Of a DNA stretch of 64,000 bases, positions 27,806 to 37,215 are shown in pieces (the stretch's first letter is position 1; every line of letters begins with the position of its first letter). The notes beneath the pieces are model-generated. The model was given only the letters and a program-made list of their open reading frames with translations. It was not told where the DNA came from and did no database searches. The stretch is from the NCBI RefSeq assembly GCF_023757625.1, contig NZ_JALGBZ010000003.1, positions 558,001 through 622,000 of the forward strand, written 5' to 3'. This stretch comes from Halomonas sp. S3-1-1. Lineage in GTDB: Bacteria > Pseudomonadota > Gammaproteobacteria > Pseudomonadales > Halomonadaceae. Made by a program: the position numbers and the translations under genes.

Positions 27806-28020
27806 CTAAGCGGCGCGGCAAATACCGGCCAGCGGCCCAGTCGGATAGATCATTATGTCCTCGACTTCGCCGGCAGAGCAGGCCATGGACGCCGCCCGAA
27901 TCTCATTAGATCCGTATATCGCCGATAGGCAGCGATTCGCACGCCGTACTGGGCGTCCAGCCCCAGGCGCCAGTTGCCGAAGCTTTCGCCCATGTCGCAG
28001 TTGAGCAGGGGAAGGGCCAT
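27806..28020 (-). pseudogene. Decayed second copy of pxpA
   Basis: The minus strand begins with a ribosome-binding site (AGGAGA) and ATG, and encodes [19 protein letters not shown], nearly the start of PxpA. Compared with the intact gene at 19170-19928, about 93 bp are then missing (32 codons of the intact gene, VMPFVD... to ...LAAEH, replaced by one), a single base is lost in the GRRSMAC codons, and the frame hits TAG after PLAGICRAA. It lacks most of the protein and cannot be functional. It lies beside the TRAP transporter operon and suggests loss of a second oxoprolinase locus. Confidence 0.85.
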
Positions 28021-28426
28021 GGTGTCTCCTGTCGCGGTGTTGAAGGCAGTGAATGCTGTTTTGACGTCTTTCCAATATAGGGGAGAGGCTTTTTTGATTG
28101 CCAGCCATTTTTCCGCGGATGCTATCGTATTGAAACGCCGGGCAATGCTGGCCGGCGGTGCGAAGCGTTGAAATAACGCACGATATTAGCGCCTACACTG
28201 AGACAACCGGGCTGCCCGTTTGAGCCTTGATGCCCGCCGACATGGGATCCAAGAGGGTTTTGACGATGGTTTTCAAGCCCGTTGGCGCGTCTTTTGGCGT
28301 GATGCAAGCGAGCCGCTCGATGGCTGCGCTTTTTGGCCTTGAAGTTGCATCGACATCGTATTCACATTCATATTCGAGTGTGTGATTTAAAAACAACGAC
28401 CCGACAGGGAACAAGAGGAACTATCC
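28021..28426. other. Intergenic stretch upstream of the TRAP operon
   Basis: No convincing gene in about 400 bp. Short reading frames exist on both strands but none has a recognisable family or good start. The last 60 bp are AT-rich and contain the repeats ATTCACATTCATATTC, probably part of the TRAP promoter, and AAGAGGA before the TRAP start. The left part may hold further remnants of the locus that contained the broken pxpA. Confidence 0.5.
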
Positions 28427-29410
28427 ATGCGTATTAGTGCCACCCAATCGCTGCTGCTGATATCTGCTTGCGCTTTCGCCTCGAGCGTACAAGCCGCGCA
28501 GTGGACCATGGCGACGCCTTACGGCGATGCCAGCTTTCACACTCAAAACACCAAGCAGTTCGCCGAGGACGTTGCCGAGGCGACGGACGGTGAGCTGACC
28601 ATCACCGTTCACAGCGGCGGCTCGCTGGTGGCGCATGGCGAAATCAAGCCGTCGGTGCGTCGCGGCACTATCGATGCCGGCGAAGTTTTCCTGTCGGTGC
28701 TCTCCAACGATGATCCGATTTTTGAAGTGGATACGCTGCCCGGTGTGGCTGGAAGCTACGACGAGGCCTTTGCGCTTTGGCAGGCGACCAAGCCAATGAT
28801 CACCGAGCTCTTTGCCGAGGAAGGCCTGATTCCGCTCTACGCGGTGGCTTGGCCCGCCCAAGGGATTTACACCAGCGAGCCGTTGACCGACCCGGCGCAG
28901 TTCGAAGGGCTGCGTGTACGCGCCCCGAACATCAATACCCAACGCTTTGTCAGCAACCTGGGCGGCAGCCCCACCGAGACCGAGGAGTCGGACATTCCCA
29001 CCGCCTTCAGCACCGGCCGGGTGGATGCGATGATCACCTCGAGTTCGACGGGCAACGCCATGACGGCCTGGGACTACGTCTCGGATTACACCGACGCCAA
29101 CCTGTGGCTGCCGAAAAACATAGTGTTCATCAGTCAGCGAAGCTTCGACCGCCTGGACGAAGAGACTCAAAGCGCACTAATGGACGCGGCAGTCCGGGCC
29201 GAGGAGCGCGGCTGGGAAGCGAGCCGTGAAGATAACCAAATGAGCCTCGAGGCACTTGAGGAGAACGGTATCGCGGTTTCCCAGCCCAACGAAGAGGTCT
29301 CGGCAGCGTTACAGCGCGCCGGCGACACGCTGTTCGAGGACTGGCGCTCACGGGCGGATGACGAGGCCGAGCAGGCGCTAAGTGACTACCGTGAACAGGT
29401 CGGCCAATAA
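28427..29410 (+). CDS. TRAP transporter substrate-binding protein (DctP family)
   Basis: 327 residues with a signal peptide ending near VQA|A. The mature protein starts WTMATPYGDASFHTQN and has the family core EGLRVRAPNINTQRFVSNLGG with its conserved Arg for the ligand carboxylate, plus TAFSTGRVDAMITSS. It binds an organic acid in the periplasm and delivers it to the DctQM permease. The closest functional class cannot be told from sequence. First gene of a three-gene operon. Confidence 0.93.
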   Translation: MRISATQSLLLISACAFASSVQAAQWTMATPYGDASFHTQNTKQFAEDVAEATDGELTITVHSGGSLVAHGEIKPSVRRGTIDAGEVFLSVLSNDDPIFEVDTLPGVAGSYDEAFALWQATKPMITELFAEEGLIPLYAVAWPAQGIYTSEPLTDPAQFEGLRVRAPNINTQRFVSNLGGSPTETEESDIPTAFSTGRVDAMITSSSTGNAMTAWDYVSDYTDANLWLPKNIVFISQRSFDRLDEETQSALMDAAVRAEERGWEASREDNQMSLEALEENGIAVSQPNEEVSAALQRAGDTLFEDWRSRADDEAEQALSDYREQVGQ

Positions 29411-29534
29411 CAGGTCGGTCGATAATAAACCGGTCGAGAACAAGCCCGCTGAAACTCAACTGATCGCCAAGTCGACGAGCCAGGCATGAGCTTTACGCCA
29501 GTGCCTGGCATCGGCGTTTTTACGAGGCCCTGTC

Positions 29535-30098
29535 ATGGTGTTCAAACTCGATAAGCTCTACCGGCTCGGCGCTTGGGGCGCGGCGGCGTGCATGATCGCG
29601 ATCTGTACGCTGGTAACGCTTCAGGTGCTGTTTCGCTTGCTGGATGCGCTGCTGATACTGGTCGGGCAGAACCGGCTCGGCATTAGTATCACCGGCGTTT
29701 CCGAAATGGCGGCGTATCTGCTGGTAGGCGCCACGTTTTTAGGGCTGGCCTACACCTTTACCCACCACGCACACATTCGCGTGACGCTTGTGATTGCCCG
29801 GCTGCCTGCGCGGCTGCGCGTGTGGTTTGAGGTGTTTGGGCTGCTCGTCGCGCTGATCATAAGCGTGATGCTTTGTTATGGGCTTTCGAGCCTTGCCCGC
29901 GAAAGCCTTGAGTATAACGACGTATCCTCGGGTTTTTTATCGCTGCCGCTGTGGATACCCCAAAGCGTGCTGATTCTGGGCGTAGCGCTTCTTTGCTTGG
30001 CGCTCATGGAGGCGCTGCTCATGGCCGTGCGCATCGGCGTGCGTGACCCGGCAAGCTTTCGCGAGGCGACGGCCACTGACGACAGCGAGATGCACTGA
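29535..30098 (+). CDS. TRAP transporter small permease (DctQ)
   Basis: 187 residues with four hydrophobic helices and the family pattern GVSEMAAYLLVGATFLGLAYTFTHHAHIRVTL. It is the small membrane subunit that joins DctM. GAGG precedes the ATG. It lies between the binding-protein and large-permease genes, 110 nt before the latter. Confidence 0.9.
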   Translation: MVFKLDKLYRLGAWGAAACMIAICTLVTLQVLFRLLDALLILVGQNRLGISITGVSEMAAYLLVGATFLGLAYTFTHHAHIRVTLVIARLPARLRVWFEVFGLLVALIISVMLCYGLSSLARESLEYNDVSSGFLSLPLWIPQSVLILGVALLCLALMEALLMAVRIGVRDPASFREATATDDSEMH

Positions 30099-30207
30099 TC
30101 ATGGCTCACTATGTTTCACGAACCCACAAGTTTCCACGACCCCACAAGGCTGACTCAAGTCAACGAGCGCGCATGATCGAGAACGACACAGAAAGGGAGA
30201 CGCGCTC

Positions 30208-31512
30208 GTGCTACTACTCAGCCTGATAACGCTGGTCACGCTCTTTGCGCTGCTGGGAAGCGGCGTCTGGGTTGCCTTCGCGCTCATGGGAACGGCCTGG
30301 ATTGCGCTTGCGTTTTTCAGCCCGTTTGATCCCAACCCGATACTGGCTTCGGATTTCTGGGGCGCCAGCTACGGCTGGGATTTGACTGCGCTTCCGATGT
30401 TCATCTGGATGGGCGAGATCCTCTTTCGCTCCGGGCTTGCCGACAACATGTTTCGCGGCCTCTCGCCCTGGCTGAATCGGCTGCCCGGGCGCCTTTTGCA
30501 TACCAACATCATCGGTAGCGGTCTGTTTGCCGCGGTCTGCGGCTCCTCGGCGGCCACCTGCGCCACCGTCGGTAAAATGACGCTGCCGGAGCTCGAGCGG
30601 CGCGGCTACGACAGCAATATGGCGATCGGCACGCTCGCCAGCGCCTCGACGCTGGGGCTATTGATTCCACCTTCCATCGTGCTGATCGTTTACGGGGTAG
30701 TGACGGAGCAGTCGATTTCGCGGCTGTTCATGGCGGGCATCGGGCCGGGGTTGATGATTCTGGCGCTGTTCATGTGCTATCTGGTGCTCTGGGCGTTGAT
30801 CAAGGGGCGCAAGGCGGGGCTGACCGGCGCCGACGAAGCCGATATGCCGCTTGCCCAAAAGCTACGCAACACCCTGGCGCTGATGCCGATTCTACTGCTG
30901 ATTGGCGGTATCATCGCCTCGATTTACGCGGGTCTCGCTTCACCCACGGAGGCGGCGGCGGTGGGGGTGACGCTTTCGATCGTCATTGCGCGTATCAACG
31001 GCCATTTTAATCGCCGGATCTTTGCTGATTCGCTGTTTGCCGCCGTGCGCACGGCGTGCATGATCGCCTTCATCATCGCCGGCGCCTCGTTTTTGACCTC
31101 GGCGATGGGGTTTACTCAGGTCCCCATGCGCCTGGCGCAAGCCATCGGCGATATGGGGCTCTCACCGACGCAGCTACTAATCGCGCTGACGCTACTGCTG
31201 CTGGTGATGGGGTGCTTTCTGGACGGGATCTCGCTGATCCTGCTCGTGACCTCGATCATCATGCCTGTCATCAGCGCGGCCGGGTTCGATTTGATCTGGT
31301 TTGGTATCTATCTGGTGATCGTGGTGGAAATGTCCCAGATCACCCCGCCGGTAGGCTTCAATCTATTCGTGATCCAGAGCCTGACGGGCAAGGATATTCT
31401 GACGATTACACGCGCGACGCTGCCGTTTTTCCTGATGATGCTGCTGGCCATCGCGCTGATGCATCTCTTTCCCACGATCGCGCTCTATTTGCCTCGTGTG
31501 ATGACAGGGTAG
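30208..31512 (+). CDS. TRAP transporter large permease (DctM)
   Basis: 434 residues, GTG start with GGGAG upstream. About 11-12 helices; CGSSAATCATVGKMTLPELE and LLIPPSIVLIVYGVVTEQSI are typical DctM motifs, and TPPVGFNLFVIQSLTGKDI marks the second half. It forms the sodium-coupled pore of the TRAP system. Its 3' end is 17 nt from the convergent HDOD-GGDEF gene. Confidence 0.94.
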   Translation: MLLLSLITLVTLFALLGSGVWVAFALMGTAWIALAFFSPFDPNPILASDFWGASYGWDLTALPMFIWMGEILFRSGLADNMFRGLSPWLNRLPGRLLHTNIIGSGLFAAVCGSSAATCATVGKMTLPELERRGYDSNMAIGTLASASTLGLLIPPSIVLIVYGVVTEQSISRLFMAGIGPGLMILALFMCYLVLWALIKGRKAGLTGADEADMPLAQKLRNTLALMPILLLIGGIIASIYAGLASPTEAAAVGVTLSIVIARINGHFNRRIFADSLFAAVRTACMIAFIIAGASFLTSAMGFTQVPMRLAQAIGDMGLSPTQLLIALTLLLLVMGCFLDGISLILLVTSIIMPVISAAGFDLIWFGIYLVIVVEMSQITPPVGFNLFVIQSLTGKDILTITRATLPFFLMMLLAIALMHLFPTIALYLPRVMTG

Positions 31513-31529
31513 CCAGCGGCACGCCTTGA

Positions 31530-33059
31530 TCACTGGCCGTAGATCGACACGCCGCTGCGCCCTGAGCGTTTAATGTTGTACATGCTTTGGTCGGCAGCGG
31601 CGATCAGTTCGTGTTCGCTTTCGAAGACGCCGTCTGCCATACAGGCGATGCCGATAGACACCGTGACATAAAGTGGCTTGATGTTGTCAAAAGCCATTGG
31701 CTCCTTTTCCAGTAACTGCATGATGCGCCGGGCAAGGCGCAGCGCTTTTTGCGCCGTTTCGTCGGGTAAGATGATCAAAAACTCTTCCCCACCGTAGCGT
31801 CCAGCTACATCGGAGGCGTCAACCAGCGACAAAAGCGCTTTGCCAAAGCACTGCAGTACCTCATCGCCGATGCGATGGCCGTAGCGGTCGTTGAGCGTCT
31901 TGAAGTGGTCAAGATCGATGAACACGACCGACATGATGCGCTGTTTCTGCCGGCATATCTCAAAGCGCTCCTTGAGCTGCTCTTCGAGCCAGGCACGGTT
32001 GGCCAACTGGGTTAGGGGATCGAGGCGGCTATGCTCGAGCAGGGCGTCGTGCTGCTTCTCGAGCTTATGAAAACGCTCCTGCTGCGCTTCAAGCCGAGCG
32101 CTGATCGACAGCGCGTGCTGAAAAAGTAGCTGCTTTGCCTCGCTCAATACGGACTGGCTCTCAATCGGGAGGGGGACCGCTAGTTTGAGAAGGTCGCTCA
32201 AAAGTTGAATTTGCTGATGCATACGATGAAAAAGCGATTCAAGCAGTGCAACGTGCTCCGACTGCGCCGAGGAGAGCTCGAACAGCAGGGTGGAGAAGGA
32301 TTGAGGCGCATTGGGCGAAAGCCAGGCATCCGCTAGCGGCCCGGAAAAGCGTACACACAGCGCCACAGGATCTTCGGTGAAAACACTGTCGTGGCTTTCG
32401 TCGATAATATGTACCAGGCTTTCTGGAAGCCCCCACTTGGCCGCAAGCCAGGCACCGATGAGCGTGTGATCACAGCCAAATCGCTGGCGCTCCTCCTTGG
32501 CTAACTCCATATGTGACAAGTCACGCTGGGCGTAAAGCGCTTGAGCCTCTTCAGGATAGGCCATTTGAAGTGCCAGTATGCCGATATCCTGCAAAAGCGC
32601 TACGGTGAACACCTGGCCCAGACGCTCAGGGCAGCACTTTTGCGCCAACTGGCTGGCGATCGCCGCCGAGGCGATAGCACGCTGCCACGTTGGCAGGGCA
32701 ATGTCGCTGGTCTGCTCATCCTTGAACAGCGCAAAGCTCAAAACGGTGGCAAGCGTAGCGTCGGTTCCCAGCCGCTGCGTCGCCTCGAAACTCGTGATGG
32801 CAGGGTTGGGCGAGCGTACGTGGTGTGCTGTGTTCGCTACGGCAATCAGGCGCGCCGTCAAGGCCGGGTCGTGTTCGATCACACCGGCATACTCCTTGAG
32901 CGAGGCGCTGGGCATGCGCGCAACTTCCAATACCTGCATCACCACGGCCGGGAGCGACGGGAGCGAAGCGGTCTGTCGTAGCGATCTACTTAGAAAACTG
33001 GGCAGCTTATCGGTCAAGGATTGATAAAGCGACTGACCCACCGCCGGGTGGCTCTTCAT
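31530..33059 (-). CDS. HDOD-GGDEF protein, probable diguanylate cyclase
   Basis: 509 residues. Residues about 22-220 form an HDOD domain (LPSLPAVVMQVLEVARMPSASLKEYAGVIEHDPALTARLIAVANTA, then VALLQDIGILALQMA). A helical linker leads to a GGDEF domain (about 340-505) with the intact active loop RYGGEEFLIILPDE. The RxxD inhibitory site upstream is replaced by DASD, so product inhibition there is unlikely. It probably makes cyclic di-GMP from GTP. It is divergent from the GGDEF-EAL gene at 33197. Confidence 0.88.
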   Translation of the reverse strand: MKSHPAVGQSLYQSLTDKLPSFLSRSLRQTASLPSLPAVVMQVLEVARMPSASLKEYAGVIEHDPALTARLIAVANTAHHVRSPNPAITSFEATQRLGTDATLATVLSFALFKDEQTSDIALPTWQRAIASAAIASQLAQKCCPERLGQVFTVALLQDIGILALQMAYPEEAQALYAQRDLSHMELAKEERQRFGCDHTLIGAWLAAKWGLPESLVHIIDESHDSVFTEDPVALCVRFSGPLADAWLSPNAPQSFSTLLFELSSAQSEHVALLESLFHRMHQQIQLLSDLLKLAVPLPIESQSVLSEAKQLLFQHALSISARLEAQQERFHKLEKQHDALLEHSRLDPLTQLANRAWLEEQLKERFEICRQKQRIMSVVFIDLDHFKTLNDRYGHRIGDEVLQCFGKALLSLVDASDVAGRYGGEEFLIILPDETAQKALRLARRIMQLLEKEPMAFDNIKPLYVTVSIGIACMADGVFESEHELIAAADQSMYNIKRSGRSGVSIYGQ

Positions 33060-33151
33060 TTTTTCTCCATACGTACTGCCTTAGCGCAATAAGCGGTTAT
33101 TATGAGTACTAGGCCAAAGGATATACTTTTAGGCGCGTCTCGTCGCCTTAT

Positions 33152-33170
33152 ATGCCTTGTCAAAAGGCAT
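33152..33170 (+). promoter_or_regulatory. Short inverted repeat before the GGDEF-EAL gene
   Basis: ATGCCTT, 5 nt, AAGGCAT lies 26 nt before the GTG start of the downstream gene, in the shared divergent promoter region. It could be an operator or an mRNA hairpin; nothing further can be said. Confidence 0.35.
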
Positions 33171-33196
33171 GAAATACCTCTTTATACAGTGGAAAA

Positions 33197-35947
33197 GTGC
33201 TAGAGCTAAGCGGTAAAAACGTTGTTTTGACTGCGCTAATTCCAAGGGCGGATTTGCTGATGCAAAAAAAGGATGAGACGGCAGAAACCTTTCGTCAATT
33301 GGCCAGAGGATTCGGGCGCGAAGACGCCACGCGGTTTTACCTTTTAATGGCGGAAAAGCTGGCGCAGCTTCTACAAATGGACCATGTATTGATTGCCGTT
33401 TATTCGGGAGACCGCAGCGCTCAGGCCCTTGCTTTTTGGTCCCAAGGGCAAACCAGCAGTCACTTCACCTACTCGCTCGAGGGCACGCCCTGCGAGACCA
33501 TTACCGAACACGCTCCCTGCCACTATTTTGAGAAGGTGCAGGCGCTTTTTCCTCAGGATGATCTGTTAAAGTCGCTCAACGCGCAAAGCTATGTAGGTTT
33601 TCCCGTTTTCGGCTCAAACAACGCACTGCTTGGGTTTATTGCGGTATTGGCTAACCGCGCCCTCATTTGGGGCAAGCTTGAAAACGATATACTCATGATC
33701 GCCGCCGCCCAACTGGGTACGGAGCTTGAACGCCGCGAAACCGAGCGCGCATTGAAAAAAAGCGAGCGGCTTGCTCGGGAAAGCGAGCGACGTTTGAATA
33801 CGTTGCTTAACCATCTACCGGGTATGGCTTACCGCTGCCTCGATAATCGTCGCCGTGATCTAAAGCTCGTAAGCCTGGGCGCTCGGGCATTGACCGGCTA
33901 TTCGGTCAGAGCGCTAAAAGCGGGGCAGGCAGTCACGTTGGGCAACCTGATTCACGATGAGGATCGTGAGCGGGTATTCGCTGAGTTAAATAACGCGCTC
34001 AAGGCGCAAAGCCCCTACCGGCTCGTTTACCGGCTTCGCCATCGTGACGGCTGCTACCGCTGGGTATGGGAGCAAGGTCAGGGCGTATTCGACTCCCGAG
34101 GCGCGACCGTTTGCCTGGAGGGATTCATTTGCGATATCACCGAGCAGCACGAATCCGTGCGTGTAAAAAACGCGGTTGTTCAAGTCGCCTCGTCGGTGAC
34201 TTCACGGGTGAACGGGCACTATTTTAAGCAGCTGATCGCGACGCTTATTGCGCTGCTGGAGGCGGATGGCGGCTTTATTGCGCTGCTCGACCAGCCGCTG
34301 AGCCTTAAAACGCTTGAGTCACAGGCACTCGACGAGCACGTTGGTCGGGCGAGAGTCACCACGGAAAGTTTGGTCGTACGAGGTATATCGCTACCGGCGC
34401 ACACTTTTGACCTTTTCGGCTCCCCCTGCGAGCGTGTCGTTCTCGAGCAGGAGGCGGTCGTTCAAGACAGCGGTGCCATGGCACTGCCAGCGGTCGAATT
34501 CTGTGCCAAGGCTTGGATCGGGCGGCGGCTCGATAACGCCGCGGGCGAGGCGATCGGCGTCATGATGGTGTTTTACCAGACGCCACTCAGCGCCAACGCT
34601 TTCGCCACCTCGGTGCTGCGAATTCTCTCTAACGGCGCCGCCGCGGAGCTCGAGCGTCAGCGCGATCATCGCCGCATCGAGTATCTGGCCTATATCGATA
34701 CCACCACGGGCCTGCCCAACCGAGCCAGGTTCATGGAGCGTTTGACCGCCTTTACCGTACGCGTTCATGCCCTGTCGCTTGTGCTGCTGGATATCAAGGA
34801 TTTTCGTGAGATCAATGATCTTCACGGCCACGCGGTGGGCGATGAGCTGTTGATCGCCGTCGCAGGACGGCTTCAAGCAGGCGCGCCAACTGGAGCGTTC
34901 ATCGCGCGTCTATCGAGCAATGAGTTTGCGGTGCTCTTTGACAAGGCGGAGGGCAAGGCGCTCGACACAACAGCCCTACAGTTAGAAAACGCGGTGTGTC
35001 AGCCCGTATGCCTCAATCACCTGACGCTGTTGATCGGGATCAATATCGGTCTGGCGCATTACCCCGACACTGTCGAAGCGCCTGACGATCTTTTCAATGC
35101 CGCCACCCTAGCGCTGCATCACGCCAAGCGCACAGCCCAGACTCGCTGTCGCTATCAGCCGGCGCTGCGTGTTGATATCCAGCGCCGCCAGGAGCTCACC
35201 GAGCGTCTACAGTTGGCCATCAGCGAGCAAACCCTGGAGCTTTACTTTCAGCCGCAGCTGGATCTTGTCAGCGGCGAGCTGGCCGGGGCAGAAGCGCTGT
35301 GCCGCTGGTACGATGCTCAGTGGGGCTGGATCAATCCTTGCGAGTTCATCGTGCTGGCCGAAGAGCGCGGGCTGATCAACCCGCTGGGCGAGTGGGTGCT
35401 TGGCCAGGCCGCTGCCCAGCTCAAGGCCTGGGCGGGTGCGGGCACACCGCTGACGGGGCGCCTGTCGGTCAACGTTTCTGCTCAGCAGTTCGCCAACCCG
35501 CAGCTGTTGGAGAAGGTGATGCGATTGACCCAAGGCGTTGCGCCGCAAGCGCTCGGTCTGGAGCTAACGGAAAGTGCCGTCATGCGCAGCCCGGATCAGG
35601 CCGTACTGACGACGCAAGCGCTGCGCGAGGCGGGTTATACCATTGCCATCGACGATTTCGGCACCGGCTACTCCTCGCTCTCCTACCTGCGCCGCTTTGC
35701 CGCGGACGTACTAAAGATCGACATCTCGTTCGTGCGCCATATCGTCGATAATCCGCAAGACCAGGCCATCACTCAAACCATCATCGATATCGCCAAAACC
35801 CTGGGGATCAAGCCGCTGGCCGAAGGCGTCGAAAGTGAGGCCCAAGCGCGGTTGCTCACCGAGATGGGTTGTCATCAAGGGCAGGGAGACTGGCTGGGCG
35901 AGCCGCTTGATCGCGATGCGTTTGCAAGGCGGTGGCTGGGTGCCTGA
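33197..35947 (+). CDS. GAF-PAS-GAF-GGDEF-EAL protein, probable cyclic-di-GMP phosphodiesterase
   Basis: 916 residues from a GTG at 33197; an ATG at 33260 is also possible. Order: GAF (about 30-185), coiled linker, PAS with PAC (about 200-320), GAF (about 325-490), GGDEF (about 500-655), EAL (about 665-905). The GGDEF signature is SSNEF, so cyclase activity is doubtful. The EAL part keeps GAEALCRW, ELTESAVM and DDFGTGYSSLSYL, so hydrolysis of cyclic di-GMP is plausible. The C-terminal QGDWLGEPL deviates from the common QGYLFSKPL. Cytosolic, no membrane helix. Confidence 0.85.
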   Translation: MLELSGKNVVLTALIPRADLLMQKKDETAETFRQLARGFGREDATRFYLLMAEKLAQLLQMDHVLIAVYSGDRSAQALAFWSQGQTSSHFTYSLEGTPCETITEHAPCHYFEKVQALFPQDDLLKSLNAQSYVGFPVFGSNNALLGFIAVLANRALIWGKLENDILMIAAAQLGTELERRETERALKKSERLARESERRLNTLLNHLPGMAYRCLDNRRRDLKLVSLGARALTGYSVRALKAGQAVTLGNLIHDEDRERVFAELNNALKAQSPYRLVYRLRHRDGCYRWVWEQGQGVFDSRGATVCLEGFICDITEQHESVRVKNAVVQVASSVTSRVNGHYFKQLIATLIALLEADGGFIALLDQPLSLKTLESQALDEHVGRARVTTESLVVRGISLPAHTFDLFGSPCERVVLEQEAVVQDSGAMALPAVEFCAKAWIGRRLDNAAGEAIGVMMVFYQTPLSANAFATSVLRILSNGAAAELERQRDHRRIEYLAYIDTTTGLPNRARFMERLTAFTVRVHALSLVLLDIKDFREINDLHGHAVGDELLIAVAGRLQAGAPTGAFIARLSSNEFAVLFDKAEGKALDTTALQLENAVCQPVCLNHLTLLIGINIGLAHYPDTVEAPDDLFNAATLALHHAKRTAQTRCRYQPALRVDIQRRQELTERLQLAISEQTLELYFQPQLDLVSGELAGAEALCRWYDAQWGWINPCEFIVLAEERGLINPLGEWVLGQAAAQLKAWAGAGTPLTGRLSVNVSAQQFANPQLLEKVMRLTQGVAPQALGLELTESAVMRSPDQAVLTTQALREAGYTIAIDDFGTGYSSLSYLRRFAADVLKIDISFVRHIVDNPQDQAITQTIIDIAKTLGIKPLAEGVESEAQARLLTEMGCHQGQGDWLGEPLDRDAFARRWLGA

Positions 35948-35969
35948 GCCAAGCGGCGAATAAGCTTAT

Positions 35970-36719
35970 TTAGAAAGCCCCGAGCGCCTGACCGATCAGG
36001 TTGGCGCCCACCAGCAGCATGGCGACGATGACCAATCGGTAGAACAGCACGTCGTTGACCCGGCTTTGCAGCCAGAGCCCGCTACGCACGCCAATCCACG
36101 CCACGGGCACCAGCAAGAGCGACGCCCATGCGCTGGTCAGATTGACTTCACCGAGCCATACGTAAGGCCCTAGTTTGATGGCGTTGACGATGGCAAAGGC
36201 CACCGCGCAAGTGGCGATAAAGGTCTCTTTCTCAAGTTTGCGCGGCAGTAAATACACGTTGAGCGGCGGCGCGCCGGCGTGAGCGATGAAGCTTGTGAAG
36301 CCGCAAACGCTGGCCGCCGGTAGCGCCCAGCGTGTCGAGATGGGCTTGCTGGCCACGGGTTTGAATAACATGTATATCGCGAACACCAGCGATAATCCCC
36401 CCAGTACCAGCCGCACGCCCTGATCGCTCAGATTTCCGAACAACAGCGTTCCCACTGCCACGCCAATGAAAAGCCCCGGCAGAAAGCGCCACACTTCCGC
36501 CATGTCGTGCTTGCCCCACCACACCTTTACTGCGAACACGTCCATCACCAGCAGCAGAGGCAGCAAGAGCCCCGCCGCTTGGGTCGGGCTGATTACAAGC
36601 GCCATCAGCGGTACCGAAAGCGTCCCGAAACCACCGGCAAACCCACCCTTGGAGACGCCGGTCAAATAGACCGAAAAGATGATGAGCAGCCAAGCAAGAG
36701 GTGAAAAATCGGGGAGCAT
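35970..36719 (-). CDS. TauE/SafE-family anion exporter
   Basis: 249 residues from ATG 36719 (MLPDFSPLAW). About eight hydrophobic helices in two related halves; GVSKGGFAGGFGTLSVPLMALVISP and ASVCGFTSFIAHAGAPPLNVYLLP are the paired family motifs. Members export sulfite, sulfoacetate or other organosulfur anions. No sulfur-metabolism genes are adjacent, so the substrate is unknown. The in-frame start at 36818 would add an unlikely hydrophilic leader. Confidence 0.85.
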   Translation of the reverse strand: MLPDFSPLAWLLIIFSVYLTGVSKGGFAGGFGTLSVPLMALVISPTQAAGLLLPLLLVMDVFAVKVWWGKHDMAEVWRFLPGLFIGVAVGTLLFGNLSDQGVRLVLGGLSLVFAIYMLFKPVASKPISTRWALPAASVCGFTSFIAHAGAPPLNVYLLPRKLEKETFIATCAVAFAIVNAIKLGPYVWLGEVNLTSAWASLLLVPVAWIGVRSGLWLQSRVNDVLFYRLVIVAMLLVGANLIGQALGAF

Positions 36720-37215
36720 GGAAGCCTTGGCGGTTGAGCACGACTTATGAGATCGCGAGTTCATCGATAAACGATAAAAAATGCTAGAGCAGTGGTGGCC
36801 ATATATCAAGTACCGCACTTGTTTAAAGAAGTTACTTTTTTCCGTTTTAACGTTTTCTCATAGTTTTTAACAAACATTGGAATAGTGTCATTTTATTAAA
36901 GTTACTGGTTTTAGGTGATTGGGCGGATGTTCTCCCAACAAGGTGTGAACAATTGTGAATACACCTCGTTGATGCGTCTTAAGTCGTTGTGTATTGGTTT
37001 TTTTAGTCCTATCGTTCAAGTGCGGTGAATGGCACGCTCTCGCCATTCATCGATATATGACGTCAATTGAAGAGCGTCATGGTGCCAGCCTTAACGAAAG
37101 TAAATAACGATGAAGATGATGGTCGAGTTGAAAGTTCCCCGACTTTTAACGCCTGCTTGTCATGGCTATCTATCAATCGTTTGCCTTCCCTGAACTTGTT
37201 AAATGGAATAACCCA
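36720..37215. other. AT-rich intergenic region between TauE-type gene and second chemoreceptor
   Basis: No gene seen in 496 bp. The left half is markedly AT-rich. Inverted repeats occur at 37027-37048 (GAATGGC, 8 nt, GCCATTC) and about 37057-37080 (ATGACG ... CGTCAT). TAAAGTTA at 36896 resembles a sigma-28 -35 box, but no -10 follows at the correct 11-nt distance. The region probably holds divergent promoters. Confidence 0.55.

Noticed and set aside
28193..28414. 73-codon minus-strand frame in the TRAP upstream region
   Set aside because: No family resemblance, no ribosome-binding site, and a plus-strand frame of similar length overlaps it.
36896..36930. TAAAGTTA as a sigma-28 -35 box for the second chemoreceptor
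   Set aside because: No GCCGATAA-like -10 occurs at 11 nt, so it was not called a promoter.
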